From Deltaproteobacteria bacterium (lineage in GTDB: Bacteria > Desulfobacterota > Binatia > UBA9968 > JAJDTQ01): a stretch of 62,385 nt of DNA. Where the stretch lies: the NCBI GenBank assembly GCA_026712905.1, contig JAPOPM010000100.1, positions 1-62,385 of the forward strand, given 5' to 3'. The notes under the pieces are model-generated. The model was given only the letters and a program-made list of their open reading frames with translations. It was not told where the DNA came from and ran no database searches. Numbering within the stretch: position 1 is the stretch's first letter; each line of letters starts with the position of its first letter. This document shows, one piece after another, positions 42,258 to 50,211 of this stretch. The translations under genes were made by a program, and so were the position numbers.

Positions 42258-43391
42258 TCAAGCGTTGGCCGCGGTCTTCCACCAGTCGGCTTCCTTGTGG
42301 ACCGTGGTCTCCACCGTGAAGGTGCTGTTGTAGACGTGTCGCGTGGGGTCGATGGGCACATGCCAGCGCAGCTTGCTGTAGAAGTTCAGGCGCAGGAAGT
42401 CCTCGCTGTCCGGCGGCACGCTGATGACGCTGTGGGAGATGCCCAGCGGGATGATGGTGATCTCGCCGGGAGACACGGCCACATTCTCGAACTCGGAGAG
42501 GTCGAGGGCGTCGCCGCGGAACTGGATGCGCACCTCTTCACTCTGCAGCGCCCGGTGGAAGGCGAACTGCTCGTCCTGCATGTTGTAGGTGCGCACACGC
42601 ATGCTCTGGGACTCCATCAACGCCAGCAGTCCGGCTTCGCCGCCGGCCTTCCCCAACACCATGGTGAAGTGATCGAAGGCGCGCAGCTTGCGGATGCCGC
42701 TCTCCTGCTGTTTCGGCTTGAGCGTGGACACCCCCACGAGGGAGTCGTAGTCGCGCTCCACCACGGTCAGGTCGTCGGGGCCGTCGTCCCAGAAGTGCAT
42801 CTTCTCGGTGACGCGCCCACGAACCTCTTCGTTGGGGGCCTCCAGGCCGCTCCAGTTGGGACCGCCGTGGCGCTTCACGACGAACGACTGGTGACTCGTG
42901 TACTTCTCCTCGTCCAGGACGTAGTCCACTGCCTCGCGGTTGAGGCAGAAGTAGCGCAGGCTGTCGTTGCGCCCGATGGAGCGATGGGAGATGCCGCCGG
43001 GGACCAGCATCACCTCGCCCGGCGTCATCTCGTAGACGCCGAATTCCGTCTCCACGGTGGTGTTGCCGCAGAACTGGAAATAAACCATGTCGCAGTCGAC
43101 GTAGCGGTGGAACGCGTCCTGGACGCCCACCACGCTTTCGGCGCCGATCCGGTGGTTCTCGTTCTCCAGGAACACCAGCGACTGGTTGGGGACACTGAGC
43201 ATGTCGAACGGACGGAACTTGGGGGTGTAGCGGGTGCTCCGGGCCGTGTTCATCAGACCCGCCTTCTTCCGCTCGGACCACGCGGCCAGACCGGGCCTGG
43301 GGAAGTCCTTCCACGTGGTCATGAACTCGCCGATGTCCTTCTGCGAGTAGACCCTCTTCTCGGCGGCTTCGATCTGTTCCTTGGTGGCCAT
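42258..43391 (-). CDS. Double-cupin protein (bicupin), homologue of the gene at 33822
   Basis: 377 residues. 'DCDMVYFQFCGNTTVETEFGVYEMTPGEVMLVPGGISHRS' and 'EEVRIQFRGDALDLSEFENVAVSPGEITIIPLGISHSV' are the two barrel halves; the first is closely similar to the equivalent block in the protein at 33822. The ATG at 43391 is used because family sequence starts there; the open frame upstream runs through a palindromic repeat. These homologues occur at both ends of the ABC importer block, flanking it. Confidence 0.85.
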   Translation of the reverse strand: MATKEQIEAAEKRVYSQKDIGEFMTTWKDFPRPGLAAWSERKKAGLMNTARSTRYTPKFRPFDMLSVPNQSLVFLENENHRIGAESVVGVQDAFHRYVDCDMVYFQFCGNTTVETEFGVYEMTPGEVMLVPGGISHRSIGRNDSLRYFCLNREAVDYVLDEEKYTSHQSFVVKRHGGPNWSGLEAPNEEVRGRVTEKMHFWDDGPDDLTVVERDYDSLVGVSTLKPKQQESGIRKLRAFDHFTMVLGKAGGEAGLLALMESQSMRVRTYNMQDEQFAFHRALQSEEVRIQFRGDALDLSEFENVAVSPGEITIIPLGISHSVISVPPDSEDFLRLNFYSKLRWHVPIDPTRHVYNSTFTVETTVHKEADWWKTAANA

Positions 43392-43450
43392 GGGTGCGTC
43401 CTCCGAGGCAGGGAGCGTGGCTACGGTTGCGGACGGCCTCCCCTGCCCTT

Positions 43451-43610
43451 GTGTCGTGTCCCGTAAATACCTGGCATAAGTTGCGCAGGATTTTTCGCCG
43501 TCGGCTGCGTTGCTCTTCCTCGCGTGGTGCCCGCCACTGCTCGTCATCGCGCCTTGCCGACAACGAAAAATCCTGCGCAACTTATGCCAGGTATTTACGG
43601 GACACGACAC
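43451..43610. repeat. 160-bp palindromic element, family B copy 2, perfect 47-bp terminal inverted repeats
   Basis: The arms 43451-43497 and 43564-43610 are exact inverse complements over 47 bases, starting GTGTCGTGTCCCGTAAATAC. It sits in the 388-base gap between the divergent bicupin and SDR genes. Perfect arms of this length suggest recent movement or strong pairing constraint. The flanks 43392-43450 and 43611-43779 show no feature I recognise and should hold the promoters of both genes. Confidence 0.9.
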
Positions 43611-43779
43611 TAGTTCGTTCGCGACACGCATGGACGATACATCACCCGACGCACGGTTGGCAATACGGTTTGACCGGCAGCGTGCAACGCAGTATGTGCA
43701 GGTGTATCTTCAACCGGACCGCCGTCTCCGGGCAGTCTCCCGAGGGGCGGCCGCGACATCGACTCGTCAGGAGACTTGT

Positions 43780-44583
43780 ATGCGTTTGAAGGACAAGATC
43801 GCCATCGTCACCGGGGCCAACGCCGAGTTCGGCAGCAGCATCAGCAAGGCCTTCGCCGACGAAGGCGCCGACGTGGTGTGCGCGGACTGGAAGCAAGAGG
43901 ACGCGGACGTCGCGGCGGAGCGCGTGCGCGCGGCGGGTCGCAACGCTCTGGCGATGGGCGTGGACCTGCGCGAGAAGGAGGAAGTCGAAGCCATGGTGCG
44001 GCGCACCGTGGAGACCTACGGCCGGCTCGACATCCTGGTCAACGCCACCGCGCGCCCGCATCACCAGGAGTTCCTGAACTTCAAGGAAGAAGACTTCGAC
44101 GACACCCTGGCGCGCGGCGTGAAGCCCTACTTCCTCACGGGGCAGGCCGCCGCCAACGAGATGGTCAAGCGGCGCTACGGCAGGATCGTCAACCTCACCT
44201 CCATCGTGGCCAAGCTGGGGCCGGGACAGGCGGTGGACTGGGCCGCCGACCGCGGCGCGGTGGACGGGCTCACGCGCTCCATGGCCCACGCCCTGGGCTT
44301 CTGGGGCATCAACGTCAACGGCGTGGCCCGCGGCAATACCCAACGCCCGCCCTACTCGGCCGGGGTGCTTGAGCGGCTCCGGCGTCTGCCCCTGGGCCGC
44401 ACCGAGTACCCGGAGGACATGGGTCCGCCCACGGTGTTCCTGGCCTCGGACGACGCCGCCTACATCACCGGCACGGTGCTCTACGTGGACGGCGGCTATA
44501 CCGTGGCCGCGGTCACCGACGACCGCTTCCGTCCGGAGTGGGCCAAGGCGGGCGCCCAGGGGTGGGACCCGAGCACCGCGTGA
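43780..44583 (+). CDS. SDR-fold protein with Trp/Arg replacing the catalytic Tyr/Lys, copy 1
   Basis: 267 residues. NAD(P)-binding 'IVTGANAEFGSSISKAFADEGADVV' is normal. Catalytic Ser is at 141 ('NLTSIVAKLG'), but the Tyr-x-x-x-Lys site reads W154-A-A-D-R158. The 'NNAG' strand is 'NATA'. The C-terminus 'YVDGGYTVAAVTDDRFRPEWAKA' has an extension after the usual 'DGG' that is shared with the next gene. It is probably co-transcribed with the following SDR, 54 bases on. A non-classical reaction or regulatory use is likely (inference). Confidence 0.85.
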   Translation: MRLKDKIAIVTGANAEFGSSISKAFADEGADVVCADWKQEDADVAAERVRAAGRNALAMGVDLREKEEVEAMVRRTVETYGRLDILVNATARPHHQEFLNFKEEDFDDTLARGVKPYFLTGQAAANEMVKRRYGRIVNLTSIVAKLGPGQAVDWAADRGAVDGLTRSMAHALGFWGINVNGVARGNTQRPPYSAGVLERLRRLPLGRTEYPEDMGPPTVFLASDDAAYITGTVLYVDGGYTVAAVTDDRFRPEWAKAGAQGWDPSTA

Positions 44584-44637
44584 ACGGGCCGGCCGGGACA
44601 CGCGGGACACAACGGAATACATACGAGGAACTACGGG

Positions 44638-45465
44638 ATGAGACTTGAAGACAAGATCGCGGTGGTGACCGGAGTGGGAGGCCGTATCGGCAGCGTCGTG
44701 GCCCCGGCCTACGCCCGGGAAGGCGCGCATGTCGCGGTCGTGGACGAAGACCGGGACAAGGCCGAGGCGGTGGCCGCCCAGGTCAAGGAACTGGGAAAAC
44801 AGTCGCTGGCCTTGCAGGTGGACGTCACCGACAAGGCGGCGGTGGAGGAGATGGTCCGCCGCGTGGTCGCGGAGTTCGGCGGCATCGACATCCTCTTCAA
44901 CGGCACGGGAACGGCCCACAACCAGGGGTTCCTGACCTTCAAGGAAGAGGACTTCGACCACGCGATGGCCGTGGGGCTCAAGGCCTTCTTCCTCACCTGC
45001 CAGGCCGTGGGCCGGCAGATGGCCGAACAGGGCCGCGGCGGCAAGATCGTCAACCTGTCCTCCATCGTGGGCCGGCTGGGTTCCGGCGAGGCGGCGGCGT
45101 GGTGCACCACGCGCTCGGGCGTGGACGCCATGAACCGCGCCATCGCCCAGGCCCTGGGCTATTACGGCGTCAACGTGAACTGCCTGGTGCACGGCGGCCT
45201 GGAGTCGATTCCCTACGCCCACGAGGTGGAACGGGGCGAGCGGCGCCGGCGCATCCCGTTCGGGCGCATGGGCAAGGCGGAGGATCTCATCGGCGGCGCC
45301 ATCTTCCTCGCCAGCGACGAGTCCGACTTCGTCACCGGCGAGAGTTTGTACGTGGACGGCGGCTACACCACCGCCGCGGTCACCGAGGACGGCTACCGTC
45401 CGGAGTGGGCGCGCGCGGAGCACACGGCGGAGGGGCCGCGCAAGGACAAGTACGCCCGGCCGTAG
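44638..45465 (+). CDS. SDR-fold protein with Trp/Arg replacing the catalytic Tyr/Lys, copy 2
   Basis: 275 residues, clearly related to the preceding gene. The glycine motif 'VVTGVGGRIGSVVAPAYAREGAHVAVVD' is intact and Ser142 is present ('NLSSIVGRLG'), but the active-site pair reads W155-C-T-T-R159. 'NNAG' is replaced by 'NGTG'. The C-terminal 'DGGYTTAAVTEDGYRPEWARA' matches copy 1. The same double substitution in two diverged neighbours shows it is maintained and not a sequencing error. Confidence 0.87.
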   Translation: MRLEDKIAVVTGVGGRIGSVVAPAYAREGAHVAVVDEDRDKAEAVAAQVKELGKQSLALQVDVTDKAAVEEMVRRVVAEFGGIDILFNGTGTAHNQGFLTFKEEDFDHAMAVGLKAFFLTCQAVGRQMAEQGRGGKIVNLSSIVGRLGSGEAAAWCTTRSGVDAMNRAIAQALGYYGVNVNCLVHGGLESIPYAHEVERGERRRRIPFGRMGKAEDLIGGAIFLASDESDFVTGESLYVDGGYTTAAVTEDGYRPEWARAEHTAEGPRKDKYARP

Positions 45466-45501
45466 GACGCGATGTCCAACTGAAGGCAGGAGGATGGAAC
45501 C

Positions 45502-46359
45502 ATGAGCACGAACGGCGCTCCCGTTGTCCGACTCGATCATGGCGTGGTGCCCACCAACGACCTCGGACTGTCCATCGTCTTCCTCACCCAGGTCCTGGGC
45601 GCCGACTTCCGCCGGCTTGTGAACGCCAACCTGCGCGGGCTCAACCGCGAGGTCCCGGAGATGGCGTTCTTCATGCTGGCCAACCATGCGGGCTTCGGCT
45701 ACGCCCTCCAGGGGCAGCCCATCCCCAAGCCCATCCGTCCCATGGAAGGGCCGGTGTGGGGACTGGAACTGAACGAACGGAGCCTTGAGGACACGGCGGA
45801 GCTTCTGCGCGAGCGGGAGGTCCCCGTCGAAGGTCCGGTGGAATACCCGGCGTCGAGTCCCATCGCAGGGTCCCTCTGGGTCCAGGAGCCTGGCGAGTTC
45901 GTCTTCGAGCTGTCGGCGCGGCGGGAGGACCAGCGCTGCTTCGACCCCGGCCAAGGCTACCTGGGCTTGTGCCGCTTGAGCCACGTGCGCCTGGAGGTGA
46001 CCGACCTGGCGCAGGCGGAGGACTGGTACCGAAACACCCTGGGACTGATGGACATCGACCAAGTGCCGGGCGACGATCAGTTGACCCTGGCGGTCCCCGA
46101 GTCGGGACAGCTCTTCATCCTGCGCCAGGTGCCGGAGATGACCCAGCGGAGCCACTACTCGCGCGGTCCTCACGTGGACGTGAAGGTGGCCATCGGCGAC
46201 TACGATCCGTTCGTGTCGCGTCTCACCAACATCGAGCGCTACTGGGGGCCGTTCGGCGACCGCATCCCCTGGCACGAGCCGGACATGCAGACGGTCTATT
46301 TCTACGACCCCTTCGGCAACCGCCTGCAGGTGGGCGAGAACCGGGGGCATCCGCATTGA
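45502..46359 (+). CDS. Two-domain VOC protein (extradiol-dioxygenase-like)
   Basis: 285 residues, two VOC domains: 'RLDHGVVPTNDLGLSIVFLTQVLG' starts the first and 'RLSHVRLEVTDLAQAEDWYRNTLG' the second. The two-domain length matches extradiol ring-cleavage dioxygenases. Domain 2 has His in 'LSHVRLE' and in 'GPHVDVKV', but its last metal position, normally Glu in 'DPxGNxxE', is Gln in 'DPFGNRLQVG', as also in the protein at 48018. Ring cleavage may therefore be altered. AGGCAGGAGG precedes the ATG. Part of the SDR-VOC-NicX run. Confidence 0.82.
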   Translation: MSTNGAPVVRLDHGVVPTNDLGLSIVFLTQVLGADFRRLVNANLRGLNREVPEMAFFMLANHAGFGYALQGQPIPKPIRPMEGPVWGLELNERSLEDTAELLREREVPVEGPVEYPASSPIAGSLWVQEPGEFVFELSARREDQRCFDPGQGYLGLCRLSHVRLEVTDLAQAEDWYRNTLGLMDIDQVPGDDQLTLAVPESGQLFILRQVPEMTQRSHYSRGPHVDVKVAIGDYDPFVSRLTNIERYWGPFGDRIPWHEPDMQTVYFYDPFGNRLQVGENRGHPH

Positions 46360-46465
46360 GCCGCCGGGCATCAACCGCGACGACCCGAAGCACACACGGA
46401 GCAACACCGTCAACGGCGCAAGGACCCGCGGGCTTGCAACGCAAGCGCGCGGACAGGAAACGGAC

Positions 46466-47575
46466 ATGATCGACTACGACATCGCGGACATGATGGACGG
46501 CGTCAAGAACATGATCGAGGCGTCCGACATCCGCCCCGGCGACCAGGTGCTGCTCCTGGCGGACCGGCGCAGCGACTCCGCCTCCATGGAGGCCATTTCC
46601 GCCGGGCTCAAGTTCATGGGCGCCGAGCCCATGTCGCTCATCACCGAGCCCATCTCGCGGTACGGCCGGGTGCCCCAGGCGGTGCTCGACGCCATGCACG
46701 CCTGTGACGTGGTGATCTGGGTGTGGCCCGTGTTCATCACCTTCACGCCGGGCCACCGGGCCCTGGGGCGCAAGCGCGAGGAGAGCGGCACGCAGCTCAA
46801 GGAACAGCGCATGAAGCCCTACTTCATCTACTTCGAGGGCACGCCGGGACTGCTGGCGCGGGACTATGCCCGCTTCCCCAACCCCGTGCTGTGGAAGCTC
46901 GCGGAGAAGGTGCGGGAGGTGGTGGCCGCGGGCAAGGTGGTGCGCATCGAGGACGACCTCGGCAGCCATCTCACCGCCACCTACGACGGCACCCGGCTTT
47001 ACGGCATGCAGTTCCGGGCCGGGGACCCGCCGGGACGCTGCCACTTCCCGTGGGGCCGCTGCGGCGTGTTCAACGGCGGCGGCAAGGCCGACGGCGAGGT
47101 CTACCTGAGTTGCGTGCAGGGGGTGGCGGGCGAGCTGCCCGCACCCATGAAATGGGTGGTGAAGGACAGCGAGGTGGTGGAAGCCGAAGGCGGTGAGCTG
47201 GCGGAAGAGTGCCGGCAACTCTTCAAGAACGTTCCGGGCTCCAACCGGCTGGTGGAGATCATGTTCGGCTACCATCCCAAGGCCTCCATCCAGCACGGCA
47301 TCGCCGACCCCATGCACTGGGAGCTGATCAGCAAGATGCCGTGGGTGGGCCTGGGCACGGACCGCAAGAACCCGGACTTCCGCCACGTGGACGGCTCGGT
47401 GATGAACGCGCGGCTCTACATCGACGAGCGCCTGATCGTGCACGAACAGGGCATGCTCGACCGCTCGCTGCTGCACCACCCGGAAGTGCTGGAGGCGGCC
47501 TCCGCCTACGGCGACCCCTACCAGGTGCTCGCGCCGGTCTCCCACAACGCCCACGGCTCCGGCACCCTGTGGTGA
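46466..47575 (+). CDS. M29/NicX-like metal-dependent protein (dihydroxypyridine dioxygenase / aminopeptidase fold)
   Basis: 369 residues. 'MIEASDIRPGDQVLLLADRRSD' at the start and 'GLKFMGAEPMSLI' match the NicX group, related to M29 aminopeptidases; NicX opens the ring of 2,5-dihydroxypyridine using Fe(II). 'HGIADPMHWELISKMPWVGLG' and 'FRHVDGSVMNARLYIDERLIV' near the C-terminus hold the likely metal His/Asp residues. Next to VOC and SDR genes, it suggests breakdown of a heterocyclic or cyclic amide compound (inference); the substrate cannot be named from sequence. Confidence 0.78.
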   Translation: MIDYDIADMMDGVKNMIEASDIRPGDQVLLLADRRSDSASMEAISAGLKFMGAEPMSLITEPISRYGRVPQAVLDAMHACDVVIWVWPVFITFTPGHRALGRKREESGTQLKEQRMKPYFIYFEGTPGLLARDYARFPNPVLWKLAEKVREVVAAGKVVRIEDDLGSHLTATYDGTRLYGMQFRAGDPPGRCHFPWGRCGVFNGGGKADGEVYLSCVQGVAGELPAPMKWVVKDSEVVEAEGGELAEECRQLFKNVPGSNRLVEIMFGYHPKASIQHGIADPMHWELISKMPWVGLGTDRKNPDFRHVDGSVMNARLYIDERLIVHEQGMLDRSLLHHPEVLEAASAYGDPYQVLAPVSHNAHGSGTLW

Positions 47576-47598
47576 CGGACCGGGAGGAGAAACCAGCC

Positions 47599-48021
47599 AT
47601 GGCGCGTATCCGGACCTTTGATCATTGCGGTTTCGTTGTCGAGGACATTCCCCGGGCGCACCGGTTCTATGAGGACCTGCTGGGGGCGAAGCCGTTGCGC
47701 ATCCAGAACCTCAACACGCACCGGCTCTACAAGGGTTTCCCGGTGATGTCTTTCGTGGAGATGGGCGGACATCGTTTCGAGATTTGCCTTGCCCAGGAGC
47801 CGTTGGCGCCTCAAGGCGCGGCCGCGATGCCGCGCATCGGCTTCCTGCTGACGGAAGCGGCCATGGACGGGTTGCTGGCGCAGTTGCGCGGGAGCGAGAC
47901 TCCCTACGAAGGACCCGTGACCTATCCGCCGGAGGTGCCCCTCGACCGCACCATCCGCGTGCGCGACGCGGACGACAACATCCTGGAGTTCTCGGTGCGC
48001 AAGGAAGTAGCGCCGTCGTGA
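47599..48021 (+). CDS. VOC-family protein
   Basis: 140 residues, one VOC domain: 'TFDHCGFVVEDIPRAHRFYEDLLGA' starts it, 'HRFEICLA' lies mid-way and 'DADDNILEFSV' supplies the last metal Glu, so the site looks complete. GGGAGGAG precedes the ATG. Its stop overlaps the next gene's start as GTGA, indicating coupled translation of the two small VOC proteins, which may form a heterodimer. Confidence 0.85.
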   Translation: MARIRTFDHCGFVVEDIPRAHRFYEDLLGAKPLRIQNLNTHRLYKGFPVMSFVEMGGHRFEICLAQEPLAPQGAAAMPRIGFLLTEAAMDGLLAQLRGSETPYEGPVTYPPEVPLDRTIRVRDADDNILEFSVRKEVAPS

Positions 48022-48470
48022 TCCGCTACGAAGACATCAGCCACCTCGCCATGGAGGTCACCGACCTGGAAGCGGCCGAGCGTTTCTACGCCGGCGCTCT
48101 CGGGATGGAGTTGATCTGCCGCGATGGCGGCGAATTGGGCAACGGACGGCTGATCCTCAGGAACGGCTCGGGGCAACTCCTGTTCCTGGAGAAGGTCGAC
48201 GAGATGTCCCAGCGCTCGCGCTTCTCGGGACCCGACTCGGGCAACGTGCCGGACCCCGGGGCCGGGTTGCGCTACAAGGGGGCGCATCTCGCCATGAGCG
48301 TCGGCTCGATCGAGGAGTACGACGAGATCTACGAGAAGCTGGAAGCGCACGGCGCCTACCTCGAAGGGGACCTGCGCGCGGCGCAGCGCGCGCCCGGCGA
48401 AAAGAGCGTCTACCTCTACGACCCCGCCGGCAACCGCCTGCAGCTCATCATCCTGCCCACGGCAGACTGA
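48018..48470 (+). CDS. VOC-family protein, GTG start, coupled to the previous gene
   Basis: 150 residues. 'DISHLAMEVTDLEAAERFYAGALGM' starts the domain and 'GAHLAMSVGSIEEY' gives the second half. The last metal position is Gln in 'DPAGNRLQLI', not Glu. The GTG start overlaps the previous stop (GTGA). It ends just before the metzincin lipoprotein gene. A heterodimer with the preceding VOC protein, in which only one subunit has a complete site, is possible. Confidence 0.83.
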   Translation: MIRYEDISHLAMEVTDLEAAERFYAGALGMELICRDGGELGNGRLILRNGSGQLLFLEKVDEMSQRSRFSGPDSGNVPDPGAGLRYKGAHLAMSVGSIEEYDEIYEKLEAHGAYLEGDLRAAQRAPGEKSVYLYDPAGNRLQLIILPTAD

Positions 48471-48474
48471 GCCC

Positions 48475-50178
48475 TTGAACGCAGTGTCCTGGAGAGCCGC
48501 AACCAACCTTGTCAACGCCGCGCTGCTCGTGTTGAGCCTGCACGGATGCGGCGGCGGCGCGCCAGACCCGACGCCGGATCGGATTCCGCCGGCATCCCCG
48601 CCCGACGAGCGAACAGTCCGACTCCCGGTTGTCGATCTCGGCGAGAGGCTGCACATCGGCGCCGACGTCGCGCCCCCCGCCGATGCACTCATGCCCGCGG
48701 GCGCACACGGCGACGTGGCGGTGTCGTCGGGCCGGGTGCGTGACGGGGTCGGTGCGGCCCAGGTGCTCGCATACCTGAACCAAGTGATGGGAGTGGGAGA
48801 GTACAAGCGTACGGCCGGTCTCGAGACGTTCTCCTCGGCGCCCACGGCACGCGTCGCGGAAGGCACGAGTGAGCGCCTTGCGGGCTACGCGGTGCGCGCG
48901 GTGCAACTTATCAATGCCGCGCTGCCGCCGGAGAAGCGCATCCGGTTCAGCCATGAGGCCGCTCCGCCCCTCGCGGCGATCGACGACGTCCCGGACGGCG
49001 AGATCTACATCGACTTCGCCCGTTGGGAAGACTGGAATACGACGGGGAAACCCCCGCGCGAAATCGCCCTCGGCCTGTGCTCCTGTGCGGAGCAATTGAC
49101 CCGCGACCCCGTTACCGGCCAACAGACGGTGGCGGAAAGGCGCGCCGCGCATGTCTGGGTCGAGCGGGACAAGATCCTGACGGCCAGGGTGTTCAATCCC
49201 GACACCCTGGAATGGGAGACGCGCATACTGGACAGCCACGTGGAGGACAGCGCAACCGTAAGGAAAGTGTACTCCGCGCAAGGCGTCACCGCGATCCTGG
49301 TGCATGAAATCCTGCACGCCATGGGCATGACCCACGTCGACCCGGGGCTGTTCCCCGAGTCGATGATGAGCGACGCCGGCGACCGGGAGGATCCGGACGG
49401 CGTGACCGGGCATGTCGTATATCCCATCGACCGTGAAGCGCTACTGGCGGCCTACACCGTGTTCCGCCCCGGCGCTCTGCCGGGACGCTACGTGCCGAGT
49501 GACGGCGTATCGGGTGTCCTGGACGGTTCAGGTGAGCCGCCGGACTCCGAGGGGTTCGTGCTCGGGGGCAGCGACTACTCGGGATTGTCGGCCGAAGATC
49601 TCGGGCCCTGGGACGACACCTCGTTTCATGTCCGCGGATCCCTGGACCTTCCCGACGGACCCATTGCCTTCGGCGTGGCGGCGAGGAACGGCTTGGCGCA
49701 GCCCTGGGTCTCGGGACCGCGCCCGTGGACGGATCTCGCGGACAACCCGCTCGTGCCGCCGACCGCGACCTGGTCGGGACGCCTGTTGGGACTGACGCCA
49801 GACGCCCTGACCGTTGGCGGGAACGTGAATCTCCAGGTTCACCTGGAGACCCTGAACGGACAGCTCACATTCGGCGACCTGGAGACCTGGGGCGCGTACG
49901 AGGCGCCCGGACCGGTGGGCAGCGGCACGACCTGGCAAGAGGGCGCGCTGCGATACGAGGTGGCCGTCGATGGAAATACGTTCACTGATGGCGGCCGTGA
50001 GGGAGGCACGGTAACGGGGGCTTTTTTCGGAGCGGCCCACCAGGCCATGGGGGGCACCCTCGAACGCGCCGACCTGACAGCCAGCTTCGCGGGCATAGAG
50101 CAGTTCGTTCTTCCGGGTGGAGCTTCCACCGCGGGTTCGACACCCGCGCCAACGGAACGCCCTCCCCTACCGAACTGA
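48475..50178 (+). CDS. Metzincin-type zinc protease lipoprotein with TbpB-like C-terminal barrel
   Basis: 567 residues from a TTG start four bases after the VOC gene. The N-terminus is a lipoprotein signal with lipobox 'LHGC' (Cys25). The protease domain (about 90-330) has the full zinc motif HEILHAMGMTH at 277-287 and a following 'PESMMSD' as the likely Met-turn. A linker leads to a C-terminal beta-rich domain (about 380-550) ending 'GTVTGAFFGAAHQAMGGTLE…LTASFAG', the closing pattern of TbpB/factor-H-binding-type barrels ('GxFYGxxAxExGGxF'). Expected on the outer membrane or cell surface. Its C-terminal domain recurs in the 1464-residue protein at 55419. Confidence 0.8.
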   Translation: MNAVSWRAATNLVNAALLVLSLHGCGGGAPDPTPDRIPPASPPDERTVRLPVVDLGERLHIGADVAPPADALMPAGAHGDVAVSSGRVRDGVGAAQVLAYLNQVMGVGEYKRTAGLETFSSAPTARVAEGTSERLAGYAVRAVQLINAALPPEKRIRFSHEAAPPLAAIDDVPDGEIYIDFARWEDWNTTGKPPREIALGLCSCAEQLTRDPVTGQQTVAERRAAHVWVERDKILTARVFNPDTLEWETRILDSHVEDSATVRKVYSAQGVTAILVHEILHAMGMTHVDPGLFPESMMSDAGDREDPDGVTGHVVYPIDREALLAAYTVFRPGALPGRYVPSDGVSGVLDGSGEPPDSEGFVLGGSDYSGLSAEDLGPWDDTSFHVRGSLDLPDGPIAFGVAARNGLAQPWVSGPRPWTDLADNPLVPPTATWSGRLLGLTPDALTVGGNVNLQVHLETLNGQLTFGDLETWGAYEAPGPVGSGTTWQEGALRYEVAVDGNTFTDGGREGGTVTGAFFGAAHQAMGGTLERADLTASFAGIEQFVLPGGASTAGSTPAPTERPPLPN

Positions 50179-50211
50179 ACCGCGGTCAAACCGCGTGCAA
50201 GCAGGAATCTC

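Noticed and set aside
41385..43466. A 693-residue open frame on the plus strand
   Set aside because: It is antisense to both double-cupin genes and its sequence is low-complexity, rich in His, Val and Gln, without any domain.
43642..46467. A 941-residue open frame on the minus strand
   Set aside because: It is antisense to the two SDR genes and the VOC gene, which have clear family motifs. Long antisense frames are expected in GC-rich coding DNA.
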